DNA of 52,005 bases, taken from NCBI GenBank assembly GCA_025529335.1, contig JAMYHX010000299.1, positions 1-52,005 on the forward strand, read 5' to 3'. The translations under genes and the position numbers were made by a program. Every line of letters starts with the position of its first letter. Within the stretch, counting starts at the first letter, position 1. Under the pieces are notes generated by a model. That model saw only the letters and a list, made by a program, of their open reading frames with translations. It was not told the origin of the DNA and searched no databases. Of the stretch, positions 32,232 to 42,528 are shown one piece after another. Source of the stretch: Rhizopus sp. PT2906. Its lineage: Eukaryota; Mucoromycota; Mucoromycetes; Mucorales; Rhizopodaceae.

Positions 32232-33938
32232 AGACTATCGCATTCTCTTGCTAAATGGCCAGGCTAAATAATCGAAATAAGTCGGCTTTTTTTTTTTTTT
32301 TTTTTGGTATCTCAATGATTTACCTTGCCGCATTTGTAGCATATAAGTGGTGGTGGTGGTTCTCTTCGGCTGTACGATTCACTCTTGTTTCTTCTAAAGG
32401 CAGCGAATTCATCCACCGTTTGGTTTCCTAATCCTAAGTGCTTTGGAGGAGGAGGAGGAACGTTGAGAGAAGAGGTTGGCACTATCGGCGCGACAGGAGG
32501 AGGAACAGGCTTGTAATGATGTTGCTGTGGTGAGCGGCGATGGTATGAAGGAGGTGGTGATCGACTATAGTGTCTATGTCTTCTCGATGGGCTCCGATAA
32601 GGACTCCTGCTTCTATAACGTGTTCTTGATCGACTTCTTTTGCGTCTAGTGTAGCTTCGACTTCTGCCTCGGCTATCATAGCTGCTATAACTTGGGCTTC
32701 GACTACGGTGATAGTCTCTACTGCGACTGCGATAGGTCGGTGATCGTCCTCTGCTGCGGCTCCTTTTTGTTCTATGATCGTTATGGTGACGGCGATCTCT
32801 TTCTGCTTCTTCTTCCTTTCGTCTCTGTTCTTCTTCCCACTCCTTTCTCTGAGTAACTGTTTTTTCATAATAATTATCCAAGTAGCCCTTTTGCCACCCT
32901 TGAGGATCAATTGTCTGAGATACCTTGTCGTCAAAGATAGGATCAACCTCTTTTGTCAACAAGTCAAGTCCAGAGTAAAACTCTTGAATGGCATCCAGAA
33001 CTTCCTTGGTGGGTTCTGGTGGAGGAAAAGGAACTTTGATAGTAGATGGATTGATAGGTTTATAATACACATGATGCTAAGAAAAAGATCAATGGTCGCG
33101 CTCCTTTTTGTTACTATTTCTTACCTGCACAAGTGTCATTAATCCAGCAGGCAATTCATAATAAGGTTTTGAAGGAGAAATCATTTGCACCTTAGGAGGT
33201 AAAGAAGGAGAAGCATAAGGAACATTGGGTATAGCCAGTGGAGGAATAAGAGCGGGTTGAACGATGACTTGTCGCATATAAGCAATAGATGCCTCATCAA
33301 ATATATCTCTGTCACTCCAAAAGGTGATACACTTTTTTATAAAAAAGGTAAGAGGATTGGTTCGTTTTTGAACATATTGTGTGCTGAAAGTTATCTGCTG
33401 CAGACAAATCATTTTACCTTTGTAACCTTGGCCCTATGCTCGTCTGTTTCTGCTGCTTCATAGGCAAGTTTGAGTAAAGGGACGAGTAAAGGAAGGATAG
33501 TGTCTCGGATCCAAAAGAGTCTCCTTCTAGATCTAATCAATAGGTTTAAAATTTTTGAATATAAATGTTTTTGCATTGTATTTACGCATGATACAAGACA
33601 TCATTTAATAAATAGATTAGATGTAATCGTTCTTCTCTTGCTGTTGTCGATCTTGATAATGATAGTAAATATTCCATTAATGCAGAGACTTGATTTGGAC
33701 ATGTACATTTTTCTAATATCCATGTCTTGCCTGCCTTTTTGTATAGAATGTATCAGACAAAAACATCAACTTTGTGATTTATATTTACTTCAATATTATG
33801 ACGAGAGCTCTCCAATACGAGCATATGCAGGATCAGACGAAAATCTTCTACTTGTTGCTTATTCAACCCTTCATTCACCATCACTTGACACATTTTCTGA
33901 AAGCATACGCTCGGTTTCAATGCATCGTTCTCTGCCAT
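32228..33938 (-). CDS. CHERP-like splicing factor: CID, RS region and terminal zinc knuckle
   Basis: Multi-exon gene, ATG at 33936-33938 (MAENDALKPSVCFQKM), TAA at 32228-32230. The N-terminal exons form a CID-type domain (HLIYLLNDVLYHA, FWIRDTILPLLVPLLKLAYEAAETDEHRAKV, FWSDRDIF). Next are ELPAGLMTLV and YKPINPSTIKVPFPPPEPTKE, the CHERP segment, then a long RS region and FAAFRRNKSESYSRRE (compare YRRNKSYSF in CHERP). A last intron at 32264-32324 joins CYKCGK to PGHLAREC, completing a CCHC zinc knuckle; without this splice the protein would stop inside the knuckle. CHERP belongs to U2 snRNP-associated splicing complexes. The knuckle is an addition relative to the animal protein as I know it. 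Confidence 0.82.
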
Positions 33939-34071
33939 TAGATTATACAACATTAAAGAAGAAAGAAAAAGAAAAAAATAACAAAGAAATAGACAACGGT
34001 GCGCTGTTTCAATTAACAAAAACTAAGCTCACTATTTTTTTTTTTTTCTTTTACCCTTTTATCCTTCAAAC
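33939..34071. promoter_or_regulatory. Bidirectional promoter, CHERP-like / B-box DUF2009 pair
   Basis: Only 133 nt separate the two divergent start codons. It contains A-rich and T-rich runs (aaagaaaaagaaaaaa, then ttttttttttttctttt), as in fungal nucleosome-depleted promoters. No specific site recognised. Confidence 0.6.
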
Positions 34072-36432
34072 ATGGAAACGACCACAGAGAACAACACGAA
34101 GCCTTTGTTCTGTGTAGAATGTAACGACCAAGAAGTAAATAGAATGAAAGTATATTTTATATTATATTGACGTTCTATAAGGCATCTATCTTTTGTGAAC
34201 AGTGTGATGAAGACTTTTGTGAAGTCTGTCACGGTATGTGTGTATATGTGTGTATTTAGATATACTTTGCTTATAGTGGGTATTAGCTATGCTTCACAGA
34301 ACAGGCAGTCGTAGACTTCATACAGCAAAAAAATTGACAGTTCATCATCGTGTTGATCAGTCCGATTCAAGTCACGATGTTGTCAATGTCAACACAAGCA
34401 CCAAGGTAATAGATCTGAAAAAAAAAAAAAAGTAGACAGATGCTAAACAATAAATAAAGCAAGAACAAAAGGAAGAAGATATCAATATGAAACAAGCATT
34501 GATGGAAATGGACGGAACAGTTATTAATAGTAGTGGACCTACCTTTGGAGACTATATGACTAATCGGTACACACGTTATGATTGTCATGTATAATTGCTA
34601 ATTATGTATAGATCCAAGAATATTCCTTTACGTCTGGATTCAGAAGAAAGACAATTACTCAAACTGTAACTATTAAAGAGAAAAATAGAAACATACAAGT
34701 AGCTAATATGATTATTGTTAGTTTGGATGCTGCACTGAATGTATCAGAATACACAGGTAATAGAGATAAAATGAGGATATCCATGGATACCAACATATGC
34801 TTTATATATATAGACAAGGTGGATATCATCTCTTATTCAAATAAATCAAAAAGAATTGTTGTCCAAATCCGAGATTTATGCGCCATTATCTCGGGCTTAT
34901 TTGTTGCAGGAAATTATAAGCAAGGAGTGGATTACTTTGCAAAAAACAATCTACGCGAAAATGAAGCACTGTTTCAACGCATCTTTGAAGTAGGCAGAAG
35001 ACACAAGATTATGAACCCAGAAAAGATGCGGTCTACTTATGGTAAACTGATGTACATGTTGATGGTAAGGGTTGAATGAAACATATAGAGCGCATATGAT
35101 AACAGTACGTAGGATTCGGTTATCCCTGAAGTAGCAGAATACCTTGGCTTTTCTTGTGTTGTACCCATCAAGACAGTGTACGACTTTTTAAAGAGCCGAG
35201 ATTGTATTGATCTACTGCATGATGATAATATTGCCTTAGCCACCCGTGAGATTGCACCAGAGTTTAAGACGAGAGAACAAGTGGATGGAGAGGTACAACG
35301 TAAACAACATGCAATTCGGACTTTATGCGAAAAGTACGCCAACGAGAAGATATCAAAGGAAGATATCGAGAGATGCATATTGTCCATCTCGGATAATAAT
35401 GCATTCTTAAAGGCCAACAGGTAACAAATACAGTATTTGCGTGTGTGTCTATTTTTGCTTACATACAGGATAGGGACCCATGTGACAGGATGTTAAAGTA
35501 TCTTTCCAAATACTTTAATCCTACCAAACATGATGATGGATACTCCTTGGCTATCTCTGCCGGACGACATGGACATCGTCTGACGCATTCACACTCGACG
35601 CAATATGCCTATGTTCACCAATCGCTCAGTCTGTGGCGTGAGATTATGCATGAGATGTTTATGCTGTGGAAGATGGCAGATGAAGATCTCTTATCGCACA
35701 CGTCTTACCGACTTACCAACACAGGTCAAGGTCTGAATCGTATACAGCCCTGTCCTCACGTTTCAAAGGCAATGCACAAGATCTTGAACCGTGCTCAAAA
35801 GAAGTGTGGGTCCTGGGTGGGTAGTAGCGTGGTGCATTTGGGTGATAAGAATGTGCCCAACGCGTTTATGTTTATAGACAAGGTGAGAAAAAAAACAAAA
35901 AACAAAAAAAAAGCAAAAGCTCATCATTTATCCCCCCCCCTCGTATAGTATAATCAAGTGGCTCGTATCTTGACACCCATCGTGAGCACATTAGATAAGT
36001 TAGAGTCACTAGATGACCCTGAAGTGACAGACTATGTTCAAAAGGAATACGGGGGCGTAGAACAGTGTCGAAAGGATATACTTTGTAAGGAAAAGATGAT
36101 GATAAAAAACAAACATAAACCCTTTTTTTTAGATGATTTCTTTAGACATGGCTTTGATGGTTCAGGAGCAGACAATTATTTTGATGCTGGTAGCTGTATA
36201 GATGGAAGACTGACATCAGCGTGGAATTGTAAGGACAGTTTTAAATAAGAAAGGGACATGAAATAACGTTTTGGGTTTTTAGGGTGTTCGAATATTGAAA
36301 AGAAAAAGTTTTTCCCTATCTTCCTGATGACTGTAAGTTCTTTTTTTTTTTTTTTTTTTTGCAAGTCCCTTTTGCTTATTTCTCCCTTTTTTCTTTTAGG
36401 GTTTTGTCGGCTTTGATGGATCGGAATGGTGA
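34072..36432 (+). CDS. B-box zinc finger plus DUF2009 (UPF0652) protein
   Basis: About ten short exons, ATG at 34072, TGA at 36430-36432. Exons 1-3 give a B-box-like zinc finger: LFCVECNDQE, ASIFCEQCDEDFCEVCHAMLHRTGSRRLH. After a linker the rest matches the DUF2009/UPF0652 family: YFAKNNLRENEALFQRIFEVGRRHKIMNPEKMRSTYGKLMYMLMDS, GFSCVVPIKTVYDFL, DDGYSLAISAGRHGHRLTHSH, ALF-like linkers, NVPNAFMFIDKYNQVARIL, and the closing HGFDGSGADNYFDAGSCIDGRLTSAWNWCSNI and FLMTGFVGFDG. The family is conserved in fungi, plants and protists; its function is not established. No defect seen; several introns have long T-runs at the acceptor. Confidence 0.88.
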
Positions 36433-37419
36433 TAGTATATATAGATCAAGAAAATAGAAGGATAATAAACTACATATTTTACATGCGTGTATATCATGAT
36501 AAAAAAAAGAGAGAGAAAGAAAAGAAGTCTAGATTGTATATATATATCTTAACATTGAGATGCATGTATTACATAAATAGATCTACATTACATAACTCTA
36601 TTGGTGAATGTGTTTGATAAAGTGTATATTCACTCCCTATGGCTTTTGGGTATATGCTTGGCACCTATCTGACCCTCCTTTTTTTTTTACAATTCCCAAG
36701 AATAGGATATAAATGGGTATGCTTAAATGAGGTCTATATGCAGGTTATATGCTTTATAAAAAGAGAGACAGACAGACAGACAGAGATAGATTGGAAAAGA
36801 AATATCCTTTTATCATCTTGTTTCCCCTCCTTGATCTATGTCAACATGAGTTTCTATTTTAGGCTTGGAGAACAAGTCTCTTTCTCCTGTATGTCAAAAG
36901 TTATTCCACGTTTCCCGCTTTTCGTAATGTTAAAAAGGACTACTTTTATCTATTTGTACAATTTATGCAGTTTATTAGGTTAAGAAGAACACTCTATTGC
37001 ATATTTACTGCAGACTGTGTATATATATATTTTAGACAGAAAGTACAGTCAAAATAAATAGGAGAGAGAGATGGTATTAACTTATGAGTGCATCTTTCTC
37101 TCTCTCTCTCTCTACACCCACACACGCGTTTTTTGTTTTTTTTTTGCTTATTTTGTTTGAATATATAAAGCCAAAGAGATGTGTGTACACAGATATGTCA
37201 ATTCTCCTTATTTCTCTCTATCTCTCTGCCTCTCTCTTTTATATTCTTTTTATCTTGTATTGTTATATCATCTCCTTTCTTTACCCCTCCTCCCTTCCCT
37301 TTTTTGTGATATTTATATTCCCATGTGAGAGAAAGAGCTATAAAGAGGATCTACATTGTTTTATCTCTTGCTCTCTTTTTCTTCTTTCTTTTCTTTGTCT
37401 CTCGCTTTTTATTTTCTAC
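36433..37419. other. Intergenic / long pyrimidine-rich 5' leader of the CP2 gene
   Basis: About 990 nt. It holds a (GACA)n run at 36765-36782, a TA run near 37021, a (CT)n run at 37092-37113 and further CT-rich text up to 37410. Open frames here (for example 37084-37419, in frame with the CP2 start) are translations of pyrimidine-rich leader and are not supported as coding. Confidence 0.6.
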
Positions 37420-38816
37420 ATGAACCCTATTGAAAACCTTTGCTTTTCAAATCCTATCGAGCCAAAATATTTCAATCTTCAGACGCAAGATGGTTCTCGA
37501 CCTCATTATCGTCATTTCAGTGCGAATGATATGATGGTAAAGCCACCCATGTATATTCAGCAAGAATCATTGGATGAAAAGCAAAGGTAAACTATACTAG
37601 TGGCAAAAGGAGGAGAAATAGAGAGAGAGAGGATAGGGAGTATAACAGGGTGCAAAAAAGGGGAGGGGGCAAATATATCTCTTACTGACACATATACTTG
37701 TATATAATTAGAAAGCTTCGATTTCATGTTGTTTTAGAAGGTAAATTGAGGTATTTTACAATTTGATAAATTGTGCAGTAATGTTTACACTTTTTTTTTT
37801 TTTTTTTTTTTTTCAGCCGCCACTGCCGTCACTCAACGAGCAGAAGAGAGTTCAATCACGTACCTGAATCGTGGCCAACTCTATTGTATTCAATTGACAG
37901 ATACATATAACCAGAACGAAACGATCACAAGCAGTCTCTCGATTGAATTTCATAATGCGTCACATCGAAGTATAGCAGAGAACTATTGGAACTATTGGCT
38001 AGCACAGCAGAAGCAATTGGAATCACGAGCGATTGATATAGGTAATACCTTCTGACCCCCTCCCCTTTCAGCAAGAGGTATTGATCGTTCAACGTAGATC
38101 TATCTCAGTCAGTAGGTATTGTCAATGCCACCATGCCTAGTTTTGACAAGATCTCGTTTGAATGGAACGGAAGTATCGGTGCCAAACTATGTGTGCGATT
38201 CAAGTGTCTTTCTACGGATTTCTCAAGGATCAAGGGTGTCAAGGGGATCCCACTTCGAGCTCACATGGAGAGCAAGACAGAGAACGAACAAGAGGCATGT
38301 TATTGTAAGATCAAGTTGTTTAGAGATAAAGGAGCAGAACGAAAAAATAAAGATGATGCCAAGCAAATATCCAAACAATTGGAAAAAGTCTATGGTAAGA
38401 AAAAATATTAAAAGCAAAAGAGAGAATTGACACGTTTATTAGGTAGTGCCAACCCACAATCATTAAGTTTACTATATAAGGAATCATCACCTTACACAGT
38501 GTTTTCAGAAACATTACAAGAAAATACTAGATATCATACACGTACCATGACAGCACCTAATGCAACCGCCCTGCAGCCCATGTTTCCTATGGACATGTCT
38601 TTTGTGCCCATGACGACATCCACCCCCTTATTATATATTCCTCCTTTAATAGAAGAAGAAAACGAAAGTCTTTATACCCCTTTACAATCCACACCGACAG
38701 ATGCCTTTTCTATATATGATGTCTTTACACCACAAGAGATCCAGCATGATTACTTTTCCCAACAGCTGTCTTTGGTTCAAGACACACCACAGACTTGCCA
38801 ATATGGATTTTTTTAA
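37420..38816 (+). CDS. CP2/grainyhead-family transcription factor
   Basis: About five exons, ATG at 37420 (MNPIENLCFSNPIEPK), TAA at 38814-38816. Splicing joins KLRFHVVLEAATAVTQRAEESSITYLNRGQLYCIQL, the opening of the CP2 DNA-binding domain. Further parts are SFEWNGSIGAKLCVRFKCLSTDFSRIKGVKGIPLRA and CYCKIKLFRDKGAERKNKDDAKQ, near-diagnostic for LSF/CP2 and grainyhead proteins, whose DNA-binding domain has a p53-like immunoglobulin fold. The C-terminal part is short and low complexity. In filamentous fungi relatives regulate cell-wall separation. The long CT-rich region upstream is probably its leader. Confidence 0.88.
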
Positions 38817-39082
38817 TATATTGTAACCGCTTGTATAAACCTTTTATTATTTGAATATCAAAACAACGAACAACCTCATCATATTATTATTATCTATAAA
38901 CAAGAGGAGAAAGAATTTAGATATTTCTTCATTTAACGTAACATAAGAACACACACCCATGCGGCAAGTGTTTCTTGACATGATACCTCTGTTTAAGATA
39001 GTTTCTATGTTCTAGGTTTTTCATATCATATTGATACTCAAAAAGACTACTCTTAAACGCGACGTCCCCAGTCTGAAAAAAA
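38817..39082. other. Intergenic between CP2 gene and left inverted repeat
   Basis: About 265 nt. A minus-strand frame (38929-39138) crosses into the inverted repeat. A TTTTTTTCAG on that strand, directly at the repeat border, could be a splice acceptor of a decayed gene. Nothing else seen. Confidence 0.4.
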
Positions 39083-39570
39083 GGAATTACGACAACGCTG
39101 CAAATGCCCTTTTTGAAAGGAAACTGAAAGTTGTTCAACTGGAAAATGCATTATAGGTGAACGCTTCAACTCAAAGTGGCATATAGCTTATAAAATATAC
39201 CTTTAACTTCCACTCTATGAGGTTTATATCAGCAAATATATATAGTAATAGTAATACATTGAGGGTATTTATACTTTGCTCATGATACACTGTCTATTTT
39301 GCTTTTAGAACCTTTGACAGTGTAACATCTATATATATTCTCTCTTTTACTTGACAGCATTTACCAAATTAATAGAACCGTACTACTCACTCATATTATT
39401 ACATCTTGTTCCATAAAACAAATGCTTTGATATACTCTAGCCTTGTCTACAATCTATTGGCAATAGCTGTCCAGCAATCGAGTGTTTTATTGTAGTATTT
39501 AGATGCTTTTGCAGTTTGGGGAACATTACCTTTTTTGGAATTTTGATATTTACCCTCTCAGTATCTACAC
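39083..39570 (+). repeat. Left arm of a long inverted repeat
   Basis: The reverse complement of 41745-42283. The outer about 228 nt (39083-39311) are identical to the partner except for one base near 39097. Further inward the match continues with indels and many substitutions, through cagcaatcgagtgttttattgt, up to a CAGTTTGGGGA block at 39513. Confidence 0.9.
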
Positions 39571-39599
39571 AAAAAGAAACTACAACACAATAAGCAGCT

Positions 39600-39998
39600 T
39601 ACTAGTCGACCTTGGCACAAAAATAAGAGTTTACAATTTTTCGAGCACAGCATGTTTCTTTGTAGATGGTCTAATTGATTTAATTTCTATCCTGGGTAGG
39701 ATTAATAGCGAAGGAGGTCAGTTGAAAGTATAAGGGCGGAGTGACCACGCCATCTAAACTTGGAACGGAAGCAACAATGGTTGGAACAATATGTTCTGCT
39801 CGAGGTGCACCTTCAATTGATATATCCTTGACAGTAAACAATAGAATAATACAGTCGATACATTCTAAAGGCTCATTGGATAACGAATCAGTCTATAGAT
39901 TACTGCTCCATACACTATTATGGTCTTTCATTGTTTTATACTACCCATTGTCTTTGATACACAAGTATAAAAATGACCCTTTTTTTTTTTCTTTCTGA
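39600..39998 (+). pseudogene. Tc1/IS630-type transposase fragment
   Basis: Two neighbouring plus-strand frames (39503-39733 and 39741-39998) hold a piece with GGV-TTPSKLGTEATMVGTICSARGAPSIDISL. It resembles the strand region between the first and second Asp of DDE_3 transposases (G-xx-K-x-x-x-x-x-x-x-x-x-I-x-x-G-x-I). The frame changes near 39733 and no catalytic Asp block is left. It lies just inside the CAGTTTGGGGA end, in the orientation expected for that element. Confidence 0.5.
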
Positions 39999-40031
39999 AG
40001 CTTTAATTTTTTTTTGTTCAATATCTAAACT

Positions 40032-41697
40032 ATGACTACCAGTCCACAAGAACCTGAAGGAAGAGAGATTCCTAGCCATTTGTATTATTTAGGTACATTG
40101 ATATTTTCTTTTTCTTTAACACATGTGCTTACAGATATATTCAGAGGAAGGTGTCAATTTGCGAAAGTTTCAAAAACAAGAGCTACTAGACATCCTGCTT
40201 CAGAATGGCATCGAACATGATCCTAATGTGGGAAGAAATCAGCTATTAAGACTATTCAATAGTAGAATATATGTCAACCGGCTACAGATCCTGAATGAAT
40301 ACTGGCAATCTTTACAACCTGGAACTGGAAGCGACTCCTCTAGTCTTTACTTTGATGCGACCAACCGATCTTTCACACAAACTGAAACAGAGAGTGATTC
40401 TTCTAATCTTTACGTTGATGTAAACGACCATTTCAGCGTTGGTTCATCGCCTGCATCTTCTGCATTGAATTCAACGCACCACTCATCCCACAGCTCGCTT
40501 GAAGCTGATTTGCCTGATGTATCACGTTATGGTCGATCATCGCCGGCTTCTATCGCAGAGCCTCAGGCTGGCTCTCAGGCTATAGCATCAGGCTCCTCTC
40601 AAGTTATAGCATCAGGTTCCCCTCAGGCATCATCACGCACTAGATATGGCTTTTTAGCTCCTTGGCCGTTTTATCATCAAGAGTCTTACCTTAGACGGCC
40701 CTTATTTAGTGAAATCCTGTCAGAAGTCCCTGATGACGACTCTTTAGCTATTAGCACAAATTCGAAGCTTCCCGTTGCTACCGAACTTTTTGGCTCATGG
40801 ATACCTCGGCCACTAGCAAGCGACAGTCGAGGCTTTGCTGCTTATAAACCTCGCTGGCGTTCTGATGTGGCTACTTTCCCGAATATATTTAATTCTGGGC
40901 TGCGTTATCCTAAAACAATATTACCACCTAACAATTATGATTCTAGTCTTGGGTATATGACAAGACCGCGTGGTCCATTTGCCTTTGACGTTGCGTCCTC
41001 AAGTTCATTCCAGACGTCATCAATCAACAGACGCAACACTGCTGCTCTTCAACGGTTCTCTCGCCATCTAACGGCCACTGATTTTCCTAGAGCAACTGAT
41101 AACAGAGAGCCGTCGGGGCATGATAACCTTCCGCCCGTCATTGAAAGTTTCGAGCTACCCACTGGTTCTTTGTTCAGATATTTCGTTAGAGGGACCTTTA
41201 GAGAGTTTATCTTTTTCTTGTTTAGAAACTTTGTACCCGTCCTCTTGACGCTCATGATCTATGGTTCAATGTATATGGACATGGAAATAACGCGCTTCAT
41301 CTCAACCGAACAACCAGAGATCGGTCTCTTATTGGTACCCATTGTCTTGTTCCTCTCGATTGCTACTATTACTGAACTATGGAGAATGTATCATGACTTT
41401 ATCAAAAGGCGCGCCCGACAAAGAATTATCGATGCAGTGGTGGACAGGATTTTGGACGAACTCAAGCGTAAATGTACTCTCTGGGAGAGAGGCTCGTTTT
41501 TTCATCCTCATTCGTCGCTACCTATTAGGTACTTTTATAACCAGTTTATCCTAGCTTATCCAGACCAAGCTGATCTTTGGGAAGAAGTGTTTGATGCTAT
41601 TGAAAATAACCGGGATGTTAAGACTGTCAGAAGAGTAGAGGAAGGAGAAGAAGTTGATGCCTGGGACTATAGACCATATGTGCTGAATTTTATGTAG
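40032..41697 (+). CDS. HeH/LEM-type inner nuclear membrane protein (Heh/Src1/MAN1-like)
   Basis: Two exons, 40032-40092 and 40145-41697, 537 residues. The acceptor ttcag at 40144 is chosen because it alone keeps the frame. The N-terminus (IPSHLYYLEEGVNLRKFQKQ, ELLDILLQNGIEHD) is a HeH/LEM-like helix-extension-helix. A Ser-rich linker follows, with repeats such as AIASGSSQVIASGSPQ. There are two membrane segments, FIFFLFRNFVPVLLTLMIYG and IGLLLVPIVLFLSIATITEL. The C-terminal domain RQRIIDAVVDRILDEL...LWEEVFDAIENNRDVKTVRR matches the MSC (Man1-Src1p C-terminal) winged helix. In yeast such proteins tether chromatin to the nuclear envelope and recruit ESCRT-III. Odd points: the lumenal loop between the membrane segments is only about 20 residues, and the gene lies between long inverted repeats. 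Confidence 0.78.
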
Positions 41698-41744
41698 TAC
41701 ATTTTAATTATGTTTTTTAAGCAGGGCTTTCAATAAAGACATTG

Positions 41745-42283
41745 TCCATCATTGTTCTTTTTGGGTAATACTAGGAGCACTACAAAGAGGAGCTGCAAAA
41801 TCCAAAAAAGTAGTACGTCCCCAAACTGTAAAAACATCTAAACATCACAATAAAACACTCGATTGCTGGACAGTTATTGTCAATGGATTAGGGTATATTA
41901 AGGACTTTGCTTTGTGACACAAGACTTAATACTATGAGTAGTACGATTCTATTGATTTCGTAGAAAATATCCAAATATTGTCAAGTAAAAGAGAGACTAT
42001 TTAAATATTATATAGCCAAAGGTTCTACTTGCAATGTAAATCCAATTTAATTACTTTTTAAAAGCAAAATAGACAGTGTATCATGAGCAAAGTATAAATA
42101 CCCTCAATGTATTACTATTACTATATATATTTGCTGATATAAACCTCATAGAGTGGAAGTTAAAGGTATATTTTATAAGCTATATGCCACTTTGAGTTGA
42201 AGCGTTCACCTATAATGCATTTTCCAGTTGAACAACTTTCAGTTTCCTTTCAAAAAGGGCATTTGCAGTGTTGTCGTAATTCC
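41745..42283 (-). repeat. Right arm of the long inverted repeat
   Basis: Reverse complement of the left arm. It begins about 50 nt after the stop codon of the HeH/LEM gene and holds the mirrored CAGTTTGGGGACGTACTAC block ending at 41841. The outer 228 nt are 99% identical to the partner. Confidence 0.9.
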
Positions 42284-42528
42284 TGGAAAAAAATGTTTAT
42301 GTTGGTGTAACTATGTCGACATTTGATGAATCTTTTCCCGTTTTGAATATACAAAAGTTAGTCAGCATTCGCTTTACTATTTAAGCAAAATGATTATCTT
42401 GCATTGTCTTTTCTTTACCCCACAATTTTCACATGAAGAATAACAAATCTCTCCCCAAATCTTTTATCTTGCATTAAATATAAAGCCCTTCATCTTTTTC
42501 TTTTTTCTTTTTCTTTTTATTCTTTATT

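Noticed and set aside
33470..34117. Plus-strand 215-codon frame
   Set aside because: Opposite the first exons and introns of the CHERP-like gene and reaching into the start of the B-box gene; mostly translation of introns and T-runs.
37084..37419. N-terminal extension of the CP2 gene to 37084
   Set aside because: The reading is pyrimidine-tract sequence (Ser/Leu/Phe runs) and a better ATG with protein-like sequence lies at 37420.
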